44,484 bases of DNA, from NCBI GenBank assembly GCA_903831085.1, contig CAIKWE010000021.1, forward strand, positions 1 through 44,484, read 5' to 3'. The position numbers and the translations under genes were made by a program. Position 1 is the stretch's first letter, and the number at the start of each line of letters is the position of its first letter. Below, piece after piece: positions 12,301 to 27,300 of this stretch. The DNA is from an uncultured Verrucomicrobiota bacterium. Lineage in GTDB: Bacteria; Verrucomicrobiota; Kiritimatiellia; Kiritimatiellales; Tichowtungiaceae. Below the pieces are notes generated by a model that worked only from the letters and a program-made list of their open reading frames with translations, was not told the DNA's origin and made no database searches.

Positions 12301-15300
12301 GCCAAAGAGAGGCTCTGCGCCTGATTTGAGGCTGAAGTGCCGGAAGTAAACGAGGTGTCATCCAGCGTCGCGCAAATTTCCATACTGGCCTGTTGTCGGT
12401 TTCCCTGGATATGCGCCCGGGCTTCGTCGATGTTCCAAGCGGAGCGGTAAACACACCAGTTCTGGTAGTCGGCCACCAGCGGTGAAGCGGGTCGGCCCGA
12501 CGCTCCGGCCGGTCCGCCCAAAGTGAACTGGTCGGGCACATACTGTTCCATCAACGTTCCGGCCAGCGCGCCGTTCACGATCAGTGACGTGTTGGTCTGG
12601 GCATAGCGATACGTTAGAGCGATATCGTTCCAGTCTCCATTGGTCGCATTGACCGAACTCAGGATTTCCTGTCCGTTTGTCGAAACATAAACAATCCTGT
12701 CCGCCCGGATTTCGAGAGTGGCGTAACTTGCGCCCGTACGGATCGCCGCGATTGTTCCGCTGTCAGTGGACCGTACACGGAACGAAACGGTGAACGAGTG
12801 CATCGTGTTGGACGGCGTAAAGGTAAGGGGAGCGGAGACGGCACCGTCTTGCGTCAAGCGGGCGAACTGGGTCGCCACCGCGAGCCGGGGACTGTTGGTT
12901 TTTCCCGCATGAAGAGCGTCGAACAAAGTCGGCACAATGCTGTAGAAAAATTCCTGATGGCCGGCATTATTGGGATGCTTTACGTCATACCAATAGCCAT
13001 CGACCCACTGTCCGTTTCCGTCATCCAAAGCGCCAAGAAGATTGATGCTGGGCACATTCCAATTATTGATGGTCTGGTTCACGGATTTGATATATCCGTA
13101 TTCACTGAGCGTATAGTCGGCTTCAGGATAGCAGAGTCCGATCACGGGAGAAATTCCGTTGCTTCGGCACTGTCCGATAAGAGTCGTCATGTTGTTGGTG
13201 AATTGGGTAACCACAGCGGCGGGATTGGTCGAGCCGGGCAGTCCTTCATTGGCCAAGGAATAGCCGAGCAAAACATAATTTGGCGCTATTGGAACAAGAT
13301 CCGGAGTGAAGCGAGCCAGAGCGTCGATCGTGTCTTGTCCGCCAATTGAAATGTTGGTCACCATCCAGCCCTGGGGCGTCAATAAAGCGGTGAGAAGCCC
13401 GGCGTATCCGTTAATGCGAGAGCCGTTGGTAAGAGTAGTGCTGGGGGTGCTGCCGACGCCCAGCGCGACGGATGACCCCATGACGGTGATGAAGGGGAGC
13501 GCCGTTATCGTGGCGGCAGGCGACGTGTTCGTCACGCCATCCCATGTGGCGGCGACATCGCAGGTGTACTGATCACCATTGGTCGGTGAGGAAATAAGTA
13601 TGGTGCTGTTTGTTCCCAAGACGGTTCCCGATCCGACTTTCTTCCAGGCATAAGTGAACGGCGCCGTGCCGGCGCTCGGAGTTTCGGTCAGGGTGATGTC
13701 CCTTCCTTCAGGAACCATCAGCCCGCCGGTTCCGCTTCTATTCCCGATCGGCGCGGCCGCCGTCGCGGAAACGCCGGAGGATCCGCCGCCCGCCGTGTAA
13801 ATCAAAATAACCTGTCCCGCAGCTCCGGATCCACCTGTTCGCAGCGTAATACTACTTCCTCTGGCACCGCTACCGCCACCGCCGGGAGTAGAACCGGAGC
13901 CTCCGGTTGTGCCAACAGTATATGTCGGGCCGGTTCCCCCTGAACCGCCGCCGGCAGGTGCTGAGGCGCCTACATTCGATGTTGCGGCAGTTCCGTTAGT
14001 GCCAGTTCCAGCGCTGCTACCGCCGCCACCGGTACCGCTGGTGATGTTGGCAGTGGCACCGCTACCGCCCGCATAGACAACGTCGCCGACACTACCATTC
14101 GGTGTGCCTGTCCCTCCACCGCCGTATTTAGCCGAGGTATTTCCAATCCTACTGGCCCCTCCAGCACCGCCCTTGGCGATGATGGTGGCCGAAGGAGAGT
14201 TGACCGAGTTAAACCAGGAATCGCCGCCCGGCACGGTGGTGTCGTTTACTGAGGAGCTGTTAGCACCACCGATGCCCACGTTGATGTAATACGTATTCCC
14301 CGGAGTAACAGAATAAGAACTGACCTTGGCATACGCGCCGCCAGCACCGCCGCCGCCAAACTGCACGTTGCTGCTATCCGGGTTTCGTTGTGCGCTTCCG
14401 CCCGCGCCGCCCGCACCCCAGCATTGCACTTGAACAAAGGTAACACCGGCAGGACAAATCCAACTTGTGCTGTTGGTATGAACATTGGTCGTCTGCGCCA
14501 CCGCCTGTGTCGTAACACCCGCTAAAAAGGCCAAACAAACTGCGACGAATTTAAGTAGATGTTTCATAGGAATTTCCTCGGGTTATGATCCTAAAAAAGT
14601 TTCAGTGCGCGATACTCTAGTATCATCCTCACAAATGTACTCTCGAGCCATGAATTCGCCTAGCCACAGGAAACTGTGGTTTTTGATTTAAAGTATCCGG
14701 CCTATCCCTGCCTATTACGGCCTTTGAATTCGGCGTAATGGGTTTGCCACCAAGGCATTGATCGCACTGGGATGGCTAGCGAACCTTCTGTCCGTGAAGA
14801 AATTTTAAGGCTGCCTGTGTGCGGGAACGCACATGAAGTTTGCTGTAAATATGCCGCAAATGCCACGTCACTGTCTCTATGCTGATGAAGAGCTTGGTCG
14901 AGATCTCCTTATTGCTGTACCCCTCGGCCAGCAACTCCATGATTTCCCTTTCCCGCGGCGAAAGGTTCATCTCCTCCGTCGACGCCACAGCCTCAGGTTC
15001 ATGAAATGTGCCCAGAACCATCCGCGCGATTTCAGCCGACATCGGCACGCCGCCCGCATGAACCTCGCGGATGGCCTGCAAAATCCGTTCCGGGGGTGTG
15101 CGCTTCAGGATGTAGCCGCTGGCCCCGGCCCGCAACGCGCTGAACACTTTCGCCGCATCGTCATAAACCGTAATCATCACGATCTGAACCGCCGGCAGTT
15201 TTTCCTTGACCAGCGCGGTGCACTCGATGCCGGAACGGTCCGGCAGATTGATATCCATCAGCACCACTTCGGGCATCGCCGCAGGGAGCTTCTCTAATGC

Positions 15301-18300
15301 CTCACCCACGCTGCCACACGAGCATACCCAAAGCATGTCGGATGAAGACTGCAGCAGCCATTCCAGGCTCTGCCGGATTCCGGCGTCGTCCTCAACCACC
15401 GCTACGCTGATCTTTTTCGGCTTCTGTGAAGATTTCATCATTTTTCCTACAAGTTTTTTTTCGCGGACAGCGGCATGGCCAGTCTGACTTTTACTCCGCC
15501 GGATGCGAGATTACTCACTTCGCATTCCCCACGCAAAGATTCCAAACGCTGCCGCAAATTAATCAATCCATCCGCGTCGGTGCTTCGCTCAATGACCGAA
15601 GGCAGACCCCGGCCATTGTCTTCAACGAGAACCTCAAGCCAGCCAGGAGTCTCCAATGAAATGCTGACACGCACCTCACTCGCGCCGGAATGACGCACCA
15701 CGTTAGTGAGCGCCTCCTTGAATGCCAGAAATAAATTATGACGCTGCTCAGATCTCAGCGGTGAATCGGACACTCCCTCGCGGAAATTCAGGCGACAGCG
15801 GATGTCTGTCGGTTCGAAAAATTCCTGAGCATAGTGGGAAAAATAACTGCCCAGGGAACGCGCGGAATCGTTGCGCGGGTTCACGGCCCAGACAATTTCA
15901 TCCAGCACCGTCACCAGATAACGCGCCCGTTTCACAATGCGTTCAAGTGCGTTGTTCTTCTGCTCTCCCGTAGACTCCGTATGGCTGCCAAGCAGACTGG
16001 CCAGTAAGCCGATTTCCGTCAACCCGGCGCCGAGGTCGTCATGTAAATCCTGCGCGATACGGGCACGGTCTTTCTGCACGGCGGCCTGCTGCTCCAGATG
16101 CGCAATCTGACGTTGAAGCCGGCGGAAGAAAAAGTAGCGCGCCGATCCGGCAACGACCACCGTAAAAACGGTCAATATCAACAAGCGGAACCACCACATC
16201 TGCCAGACAAAAGGTGTGACTTCGAACGGCAGTTTAAAGCCCGCCCGATTCCAGATGCCGGCGTTGTTGCAGGCCTGCACCTGGAAAGTATAGCGACCTG
16301 CCGGCAGACGCGGATACTTGGCAATGCGCTGTCCCTCTGCTTCGATCCAGTCTTCGTCATAGCGATCGAGGCGATAACGAAATTTTACATTCTCCGGTGA
16401 AGCAAAACTCAAAGCCGAAAATTCGAACTCCACCTTGCGATGCCCCGGCGCAAGCCGCAGTGTCGCGCCAGAGGCGCTCAAATCCACTGCGTTCGTATCC
16501 ACACCCGCGCGCAACGGGCGAAGGCTCTGCCACAGCGCAACGGCGTGATCGTCCACAGTTACCCGTTCCAGCACGACGGGCGGAGGATTCGTATTATTCC
16601 GAATGCGATCGGGCTGTACGCGCAACAGCCCGCTGCGGGTAGCAAAGAACAGATTCCTGTCGCCGCTTTGGCGGCAGTTTGGACTGTTGAGGAACCCAGC
16701 CTGCAGCCCCCCTAATCCCTCGCTGCGTCCAAAAACAGTGGATTGCACCCGCGAGGCATCTTTTCTGACCACCGCCGCCAACTCATCCTGCCTCACCACA
16801 AACAGCCCATGATTGCCGATGAACCACATACCGCCACGATCGTCCGATTGGATTTGCGAGATGTAATTATCGTGCAAGCCGTCATCCATCGTAAGGCGCG
16901 CATACTTCCCGTTCCAGATACAACCCAACCCCGAGCCAGCATAGCCAATCCACAGAACACCGTCTGGCGTAACGTTCAAGGAACGGATCGATATCGGGCG
17001 CGACTCCTGCACTGCAGGTTCTGAAATCACCGCCGTTTCACTGACGCGTAAGAGTTGGCCGCCCGAGGTTCCGGCCCAGATTGTGCCGTCAACGCCCTCG
17101 ACCAGAGCGCGGATACCGCGCACTTCATCAGGCATTGCCAGCGGAAAAAATTCACCTCTGCAAAACCTCATTAACCGTTCGGGTGATTGGGTAGCCACCC
17201 ACACATCGCCGTTGCCCGCCACCAGCAGGGAACGGATCTGGTCACTGCCCAATCCATCATCACGGCCCCACTGTTTGAACTTCCCGTCACGCAAAAACTG
17301 TAACCCGCGGCCGATCGTCCCGATCCAAATACCGCCGTCACGCGCCGCAGCAACACAACTGGCGTTCCCGCCCGGCCAGCCATCGGCCGTCGTGACTGAG
17401 TCCCAATGATTACTGCGCCCCCGCGCCAGTGAACCGTTGGACAGGGCCACCCAGAGCAGGCCTTCCGCGTCCTGACAGATCGAGCGAGTGGATTTTGAAG
17501 GCAGCCCGGCCTCGGTTCCCAGCAGATCAATGGCGCGCGGATATAACTGATCCAAGCCGCCACCATGCGTACCGATCCAGAGATTTCCCTCACGATCTTC
17601 CATGGCGCACGTTATTTCTTCGTGCGACGTCTTAACCCGCTCAAGCCGATCTCCATCCAGACGGAAAAGCCCGTCCGCAGTCGTGCCGATCCATAACGCC
17701 CCCGCACGATCCTCAAAGACCATCGTTACCTTAGATGATTCCGGCAACTGGGCGCGTTCCACCGGCTCACCGACCGGGGAACACTTAAAAACTTTTGGCC
17801 CGGCGCAGATCCAAAGACCTCCACCGCGGGCCGTGCCCATGCGAATAGGCCCCTTATCGAACCGGAACCGGCTCCGCCATGTGCCATCACGAACGACACC
17901 CACATTCGAGCCGCGTGCATACCACAGTTCGCCAGCCTCATCTGCGGCAATCCACGGCTTCCCGCCGCCCGGAAAGCCCTCTTCCGCACCAAAATGCGTA
18001 ATGCGACCATCCTCCGCGTGATACAGCGCACCACTCTCGCCCAGCATCCACAAACTGTTCTGTGCGTCTTCGGCAAAACCGATGACCCGCGAATCTTCTA
18101 GTCCGTCGTTCTGGTTGAAAACGCGTACAGTATTCGTACTGAGGCAGACCACAGAGCCGCGATCCATCGCCAGCCACATGCGGCCACTCCGGTCGAGGAA
18201 GGCCTTTCGGACAAGCCGATTGGCTAATCCGGGGATATGCATCATGGAAAACTCTTCGAACTTCGCCCCGTTAAAACGGATCAATCCCCCAAACGTTGCC

Positions 18301-21300
18301 GCCCACAAATAACCGTCGTCCGTCTGCATCACACCTGTGACACTGTTATCCGGCAGGCCATCATCCGTCTGCCACGCGCGATTCACCCAGGCCGACGTGA
18401 AGGTCGAATCCTCTTGCACAGCAGCCGACGTGAACTGCGCGAAAACGAGCAGCGCTAGGAGCAGAATGGCATGACGGCAATACATAATCTGAAGCGACCT
18501 CTTGACACAAATAACCGATGGCAACAACTCAAAAAGGAAAAAGCGGATTTTCCAAGGTTTGGAAAAATCCGCTTTCAGCATGCCCGTTATGGCTGGAGCA
18601 TCAGATTCTGAAATAGTTCTGCGCGTTGTTGAAACTGATGTTTTCGACCATTTCGCCGAGCAGCTCCATGTCTGAGGGAATTTCGCCGTTTTCGACTTCA
18701 TTCCCGATCAGGTTACAGAGAATACGGCGGAAGTATTCGTGACGCGGATAGGAGAGGAAGCTGCGTGAGTCGGTGAGCATACCGACAAAGCGGCTGAGCA
18801 GACCGAGCGAAGAAAGCGCGTTCATCTGTTTTTGCATCCCGTCCTTTTGGTCGAGGAACCACCATCCGGAACCGAACTGCATTTTACCCGGGAAGGATCC
18901 ATCCTGATAATTACCGATCATCGTGGCCATCATTTCGTTGTCGCACGGGTTGGCGTTATAGAGAATGGTTTTCGCCAGCTGGTTTGAACTGTCGAGCCGG
19001 TCGAGCAGTTTCACCAGCCCCGGCCCCTGCCGGTGGTCGGCAATCGAGTCAAACCCGGTATCCGCCCCGACCGCTTTAAACAAGCGGCTGTTGTTGTTGC
19101 GGAATATGCAGACATGAAACTGCTGAGCCCAGCCGCGAGCATGGTTCATCTGACCCACCGCGACCAGGAACGAAGCCTGAAATGCATCAGATTCTTTCGG
19201 CGAAACAACCTCACCCTTCATGGCTTTTGCAAAAATCGCATCCAGTTCCGCAGACGACGCTTCCGCATCCGGCACATAAGCGACGCCGTGGTCGGACAAG
19301 CGGCAGCCGACCGAATGAAAATATTCATGCCGGAGATCGATCGCTTCGAGCAGCGACGCAAAATCTTTAATCACCACTCCGGAAACTTTTTCCAATGTCT
19401 GGATATAATTTTTCCAGTCCTTGGAAAAGGCTGCGGCTTTATCCGGACGGAAGGTCGGCAGAACTTTCACCGCAAACCCGCTGGCCTTAATCTGTTTATG
19501 ATATTCCAGCGAATCGATCGGGTCGTCGGTGGTGCAAACGAGCTTCACGTTCATCTTGAGCATCAGGTTGCGGGCGGAAAACTCCGGCGTGCGCAGTTTG
19601 GCGGTGCAGGCATCAAAAATTTTATCCGCCGTCGCGGGGCTAAGCAGCGTGTCGATTCCGAAATAGCGCTGAAGTTCCAAATGCGTCCAGTGATAGAGCG
19701 GATTACGAATCGTCTGCGGAACGGTCTCGGCCCATTTCTGGAATTTTTCGCGCCAGGACGCGCCACCGGTTACAAACTCCTCGGTCACGCCGTTGGTGCG
19801 CATGGCGCGCCATTTGTAATGATCGCCACCCAGCCAGGCCTCACCGAGATTGTCCTGCCGCTTGTCCTCCGCGATTTCTTTCGGGGAGAGATGGCAGTGA
19901 TAGTCGTAGATCGGCATCTTCGCCGCGTGGTCGTGATAGAGCTTGGCAGCCGTTTTGGTCTGCAGTAGAAAATTTTCGTCCATGAATTTTTTCATCAGTG
20001 TGTTCCTTTGTTTTCTTTTTCAATCGGAGCTTTCATAAAATACGCCTTATCCACCTCAATCTGTTTTAACTGTCCGGTCTTAACCGGCAGCCAAAGTGAA
20101 ATCGACGGCACATAGGTGATCACCATCAAAGCGGCAATCATCGCACCAAAGAACGGCAGCATGGTTTTGGTCACCTTGGCGATCGTGGTCTGGCCGACAC
20201 CGCAGCCGATGAACAGACAGGTTCCAACCGGCGGCGTGCAAAGACCGATACAAAGATTGGCGATCAGGATGATACCGAAATGAACCTCGTTCATACCCAG
20301 CAGCTTGACGACCGGCAGAAAGATGGGCGTGAAGATCAGCACCGCCGGGGTCATATCCATGAACATGCCGACGAAGAGAAGCAGCATATTGATGGTGAGC
20401 AGAATGATCACCGGATTTTTGGAAAGGCCGATCAGCATGTCGCTCACCGTTTGCGGGATATTCGCGATGGTCATGATCCAGCTCATCCCGGAGCTGGCGC
20501 CGATCAGAAGCATGACAACGGCCGTGGTGATGCCGGTCTTCAGCAACAGTTCGGGAAGCTGCTTGAGCTTGATTTCGCGGTAGACCGCAACCGTGAGCAC
20601 CAACGTATACACCACCGCAATCGCCGCCGCTTCAGTCGCTGTGAAAACACCTTTCAGAATGCCGCCGATGACAATGACGATCAAAAACAGGCTGAGAAAA
20701 GCGCGTTTGAAGGTGCGTAAAATACCGATCAGACTGGAGCGTTCTTCGCGGGCGTATTTCCTGCGGAAAGCGAACCATCCGCAAACGACCATGATACAAA
20801 GCCCGGTCAGAATGCCTGGTAATACGCCAGCCATGAACATAGCGGCAATCGAGACCGAGCCGGCCGCGACGGAATAGACAATCATGATATTGCTCGGCGG
20901 GATCAGCAGTCCAGTGGTCGCGGCGGTTGTGGTGACGGCGACGTTGAACTCGCGGTCGTAGCCCTTGCGGTTCATCTCGGGGATCATGAATCCGCCGACC
21001 GACGAAACGGCCGCCGTCGCCGAACCTGAAATCGTGCCGAACATCATGCAGGTGAGTGTATTGACGTAGCCCAGTCCGCCCGGAAGGAACCCGACCAGCG
21101 TGCCGGCAAAGTCGATCAGCCGCCGCGCCATGCCGCCCAGCCCCATCAAATGTCCGGAGAAAATAAAAAACGGTATGGCGAGCAGTGCGAAACTGTCCAC
21201 GCCGCTGACCATCTTGGTCGCCACCATCAGGGACGGATCGGGTCCGGTGGACAGAATGGCAAAGAAGCTTGCCAGAGCAATCGCCACGGCAATCGGCACG

Positions 21301-24300
21301 TTGATCGCCAGCAGAAGGAGAAACACCAGCACGAGAATCAGAGCTACCGCATTCATTACACGGCCTCCCGGGTAGATTCACCGCTCGATGCGACCTCCGT
21401 TGAGACCAGCGTTTCAATCAGATTTTCAATGGTGAACAGCACCATGAATATCCCGGAGATAGGAAGTGCGAGGTAAACATAACCCATCTTCCAGCCGAGG
21501 GCTGGCGTCATTTGCTCCACAGCCAGAGAATTAGCCACCACATGACTGCCTCCATAAAGAAAGACCGCAACGGCAAAAAAGAGAACAACGATATGCGAGA
21601 ACACGGCCATCGGTTTTTTCACGTCGGGATGAAACTTTTCGACAAAACCGTCAATACCCAGATGGCCCTTTGTGCTGAAGGCAACCGCTCCGCCGAGCAG
21701 TGCCACCCAGATGAGCAGGAAGCGGGCAAGCTCCTCAGTCCACTTGGTCTGCGCCCCCATGACATAACGCGAAAACACGCCCCAAACCACATCGACCACC
21801 AGCAACGCGACGGCGACGATCAGAATAAAATTGAGCGCGGCGATCATTCCCTTTTTGATTTGAATCAGTGCGGATAACATTATTTCACCTCGGAAATCTG
21901 TTTGAGCAGATGACGCACTTCCGGATTCTCGACGTTTGCGAGCATGGGAGCCACCTTGGCGGCAAAAGCGGCCGTATCCACTTCATAAACGGTTACGCCT
22001 TCTTCTTTAGCCTTTTCGAGCGCCGCAGCGGTTTCTTTCTGCCACAGCTCGCGCTGGAATTGCGACGACTCGTCGGCGGCCTGCTGAATCCATGCCTGCA
22101 CCTGCGGATCCAGCCGGTTCCAGACCTTGGAACTGATCAGTAGCATGTCCGGAATACGAGTGTGTCGGTCGAGCGAAAAGTGTTTGCAGACCTCATAGTG
22201 TTTGTTGGACGTAAAACTGGGGAGATTATTTTCCGCGCCATCCACCGTACCCTGAGCCAGAGCCGAATAAAGTTCGCCCCAGGCAATGGGGGTTGGCGCG
22301 CCGCCCAGAGTGACAATCATGTCGATGGCGGTCTTGCTGCTCATGACGCGAATCTTAAGCCCCTTGAGATCGTCGGGGGTTCTGATGGGCTTTCTGGCGT
22401 AGAAGCTGCGACTGCCAGCATCATAGTAGCAAAGCCCGCGCAGAAATTTGGATTCACCCTGCCGAAGCAGCCCCTGCCCGATTTTCCCGTCGAGCACATT
22501 CCAGTAATGGGCGTCGTCGCGGAAAATATAAGGCAGTCCGAAAATCGCCATGGCCGGGATGAAGTTTTCCATGGCGGCGGCCGAGATTTTCGTCATGGCC
22601 AGCGAACCGTTTTGCAGCTGTTCGATGCTCTCTGTTTCCGAACCGAGAACGGCGCCGGGATAGATGTCGATGGTCGCGCGTCCGCCGGAAAGTTCTTCCA
22701 GGCGTTGCTTCATAAATTCCATCGCCTTGTGCACCGGATGCCCGGTATCGAGACCGTGCCCGAGCTTCAGCACCAACTGACCCTGAGGCCCGCCACTCTT
22801 CTGTCCGCGCAGAAATAAAGAAAACCCTGCCAGAAAAAGCAAGGCTCCTATAAGTGTTCCACCAACTAAAAGAGAGACCGGTTTATTCATAAAACTTAGC
22901 GCCCCATCCACCCGCCGTCCACGACCATGACATGACCGGACATATAGTCGGAGGCCGCCGAGGCTAGGAAAACCACCGGCCCCATGAAATCGGACGGTTC
23001 GCCCCAGCGCCCGGCCGGAATACGCGCCAGGATCGAAGCAGAGCGTTCCGCATCGGCCCGCAGCGCCTGAGTGTTGGCGGTCGCGATGTAGCCCGGAGCG
23101 ATTCCGTTCACATTGACTCCTTTGGAGGCCCACTCGTTAGCGAATGCCATAACCAGCCGGCCAACGCCCGCCTTGGTGGCGGCATAACCGGGAACATTGA
23201 TACCACCCTGAAAAGTCAGCAGCGAGCAGGTGAAGATAATTTTACCGGACCCTTTTACAATCATGTCCTTACCGAATTCGCGGGTGATGATGAACTGGGA
23301 GTTCAGGTTGATTTCGATGACCTTGTCCCAGTATTCATCGGAATGTTCGGCGGCCGGAGCGCGCAGGATCGTGCCGGCGTTGTTAACCAGAATATCGATG
23401 GTGCCGAATTCTTCCTTCACCGCCTTGATGCTGGCATACAGCGACTGACGATCACTGAAGTCCGTTCCGTAAAATTTATACTTACGACCCAGACCGGTAA
23501 CCAGAGATTCCGTTTCATCGACCTGACCGGAGGCCAATGGCAGGCTTAAATTGATGATATCCGCGCCGGCTTCCGCCAGACCTTTGGCCATCGCCTGGCC
23601 GATTCCGGACGAAGCTCCGGTGACAACAGCTCGTTTCCCTTTGAGTTTGAATTGATCCAGTATCATTTCTGTCCCCCGTTAACGAGTTTGTAGACTTCGC
23701 TCCCCGCGCTGATGAACGTACCCATACCGAAAATAACAGTCGAATCCGGATCGAATTCGGTGGCAACATGGCCCTCCGGCTGGACATTGATCAGGCGTCC
23801 GTTTTCCAGCTGGCGTTCACAGAGCGCTTTCCAGCCTTTGCGGACAACCGGTTCGTATTCGGCGCGGTTGAGCAGGCCGTTGTTGATACCCCACGCCAAG
23901 CCATAGGTGAAAAAGGCGGTGCCGCTGGTTTCGTCCTGCGGACAAAACTCCGGATCGATCAGACACATCGCCCACGTTCCGTTTTCTTTCTGGATCGATT
24001 TAATCTTTGCGGCCATAACTTTAAACGTGTTCTCAAAATAGGAATATTCCGGCCGGTCTTTCGGCAGGTACTGAAGAACTTCGGCCAGTCCGGCGATGAC
24101 CCAGCCGTTACCCCGCGCCCAGAAATTCTTTTTACCGGAGGGGGTGGGTCTGGCACCAACGAATGCCCAGTCGCGATAGTAGAGGCTTTCATCCGCATCC
24201 CACAGCCACTCCGTGGTTTGCTTCCACTCCTGCACCATGTAGTTGAGGTATTTCTCTTCGCCGGTCACTTTCCATAATCCCGCCCAAACCGGAGGAGCCA

Positions 24301-27300
24301 TGTAGAGCGCATCGCACCAGCCCCAGCGCTCAATGGTATACCAAGACCCGAAGACTCCCCTTCTTTCCCGCATCATCATGTATCCCTCTTTGGACGGGTT
24401 GGCCAGGATCCAGTCGAACCGTTCCCGCACCTTGGCAATCATGGCCGGATCTTTATCGAGCTGGTACAGCTTGAGGTATATCTGCGCCACGGCATGGTCA
24501 TCGGCGTGGTAAGGAGAACGGTCTCCAAAGCCCCAGCCGTTTTTAGCCCCGATCGCCCGGGCCGCATCAATGTATTTCCGATCGCCGGATACTTCCGACA
24601 GATCGGACAGCCCCATGTAGAAGGGCCCGCAATGCCAGTCCAGATCACTGAATCCAAACGGATGGCTCAGTTGCCAGTCCGCCGCGAGTTTTATGCGGCC
24701 GAGAATTTCATTCTGATCAAAGACATTGGTTTGAGCCGAACAATTGAGCACAAGCGATACAAGTAGTGTGAGAAGAATCCGTTTCATTATTTTAAATCCT
24801 TTATCTGAATATGATCCATATCTGTGAAGCGCTGGTTTTCGCCACCCATCGCCCAGCAGAAAGTGTAGGCCCGCGTGCCGCAGCCGGAGTGGATCGACCA
24901 CATCGGCGAAAGCACAACCTGTTCGTTGGATACGGCGATATGACGGGTTTCATCACCCGGCCCCATGAAATGAAACACCCGCGATGTTTCTTCGAGACCG
25001 AAATACATATAAACCTCGGTGCGCCGTTCGTGCGTATGGCACGGCATGGTGTTCCACACACAGCCCGGCTCCAGCGCGGTGAAACCCATCACGAGCTGGC
25101 AGCTCTTGATGCCGTTCTCGTGGATGTACTGATAAATCGTGCGCTTGTTGGCATCTTCCAGCGAACCTGTCTGGATGGCGTTGGCATCCGCCTTCTTCGC
25201 CTGTTTGGTTGGATAATCGGCGTGCGCAGGATAGCTCACGATATGAAATCGCGCCGGTTTCACCGGGCTGGCGCTGCCGAACACCACCTCTTTGCTGCCG
25301 CGGCCAATGTATAAACCATCCAGCTTTTCCATCTGATACTTGGTGCCGTCGACCGTGACGGTCCCGTTGCCGCCGATGTTGAGCACACCGACTTCGCGCC
25401 GCTGGCAGAAAAAGTCCGCCGCCAGTTCCTTGCCGGCTTCCAGTTTCAGGCTTTCATGGGTTGGAACCGCCGCGCCGACGATGGCCCGTTCGACCTCGCA
25501 ATAGAGCAGGTTGAGTTTTCCATCCTCAAACAGGCTGACCAAAAATGTTTCACGCAGTTCCGGTGTGGTCATCCGCTTGTATTCATTTTTCCCGACGGTG
25601 TATCTGACGTTCATTTTCGGCTCCTTCATCTACTAAAGTGTTCGAGATAGCTGTTCCAATCATTGGACGTTTTGATTTCCCCGGCCTTCGCCCAGCCGTA
25701 GCCTGCGAAATAGGTGACTTTTCCCTTGGCATCAGCGCGGGTGATAAACAGCGCATGGCCTTCGTCTTTATTCGGCGACTCGATCAGCCGGAATTCCTGA
25801 ATGGCTTTTGGATCCATCGCCACGCCGGTACCAGCGCCGTATTCTTCAATCGTTTCCCAACAAGCCATCCAGCCTTTGGAAACATCTTTTGAGACAGCGG
25901 CCTTGCCGGCGTGCGTGGTGATGCCAATCGCAATCGGCAGTCCGATTGCCAGCTCACCGTTTTTCCAGAACGTGGATTCCGCTTTGAACAGCCGGTCGCC
26001 CATCTTGATGGTGATCTGCTTCTCTTCCTTATAGGTGTCCGCGCCGACTTTGTATTCGTAGGTCAGCACAAAAACCGATTCAACCGGTTCGCACCGGATG
26101 ATTCTCCATTCGATAAAGGTGTCCGAGGTGACCAGCTTCTCGTCGATCCATAATCCAAGCCCGCCGCAACCGCGTGACGAGCCGACGTGGTACGCATCGT
26201 TTCCTTCGCCATAATCAACGTGATAGGGCTTGCCGGCGGCGGCATCCTTATACCACTTGTCGATAATCGGATAATCAACGCGCTTGAACCAGCAGTCGAT
26301 GCCGCTGTCCTCAATGCCGCTCCGCAGGGCCGGACCGTAGGCGCGGAAGGCGACCTTGTCGTTTTCCCACGCAAAGTCGTCTTTTCGTTCCGGCACAAAC
26401 CGGCAATAGGTTTGAGGTTTCGGCTCAGCCTGACAGACGCCCCCTATCAATCCCAAGCCGACCAAAATCATTCTTATCATTTTCATAGCTTGGAAACTCC
26501 CTTCAGGAAAACTCCATCAGGTCCACTGGGTGTGGAAAAACTCGCCGCGCGGCTTATCGATCCGTTCGTAGGTGTGCGCACCGAAATAGTCACGCTGCGC
26601 CTGCAGCAGGTTCGCCGAACCGCGCGCCGTGCGGAAGCCGTCATAGTAAGACAGCGCCGAACTCATTGCGGGCGATGCGATTCCCGCGCGGGTCATCCGA
26701 GCCACGGCATCGCGCCACGGAACCTGCGCCTCGCCAACGGATTCGGCTATGAGAGGATCGAGCAAAAGTGTTGAAAGGTCGGGATCGCGTAAAAACGCTT
26801 CTTTGATAGTTCTCAGCAAAGTCGAACGGATGATGCATCCGCCGCGCCAGATCTGCGCCAGCCGCGCCAGATCGAGCTTCCAGCCCTGCTCTTTCGAGAC
26901 GGTTTGAATCAGCTGAAAGCCCTGCGCATAGGAGATGATTTTTGATCCGTACAGCGCCTGTTTAACCTCGGCCACAAAATCCTCCGCCTCGACGTCAATC
27001 CCGGTTTTCGGACCTGCCAGCAGCACAGATGCCTTTTCGCGATCCGCCTTTAAAGCGGAAAGACAGCGGGCGAAGACCGCCTCGCCGATCAGCGTCAGCG
27101 GTTCGCCGGCGTCCAGCGCCGCCATCAGCGTCCATTTGCCGGACCCCTTCTGCCCGGCGGTATCAAGAATCATGTCCACCGACTGTTCGCCATCTGCGGT
27201 TTCATAGGCGAGAATATCGCGGGTGATCGCAACCAGATAAGAATCCAGCTTGCCCTTATTCCAGCGGCCAAACACCTCCGACATGGCGATGTTCGACATA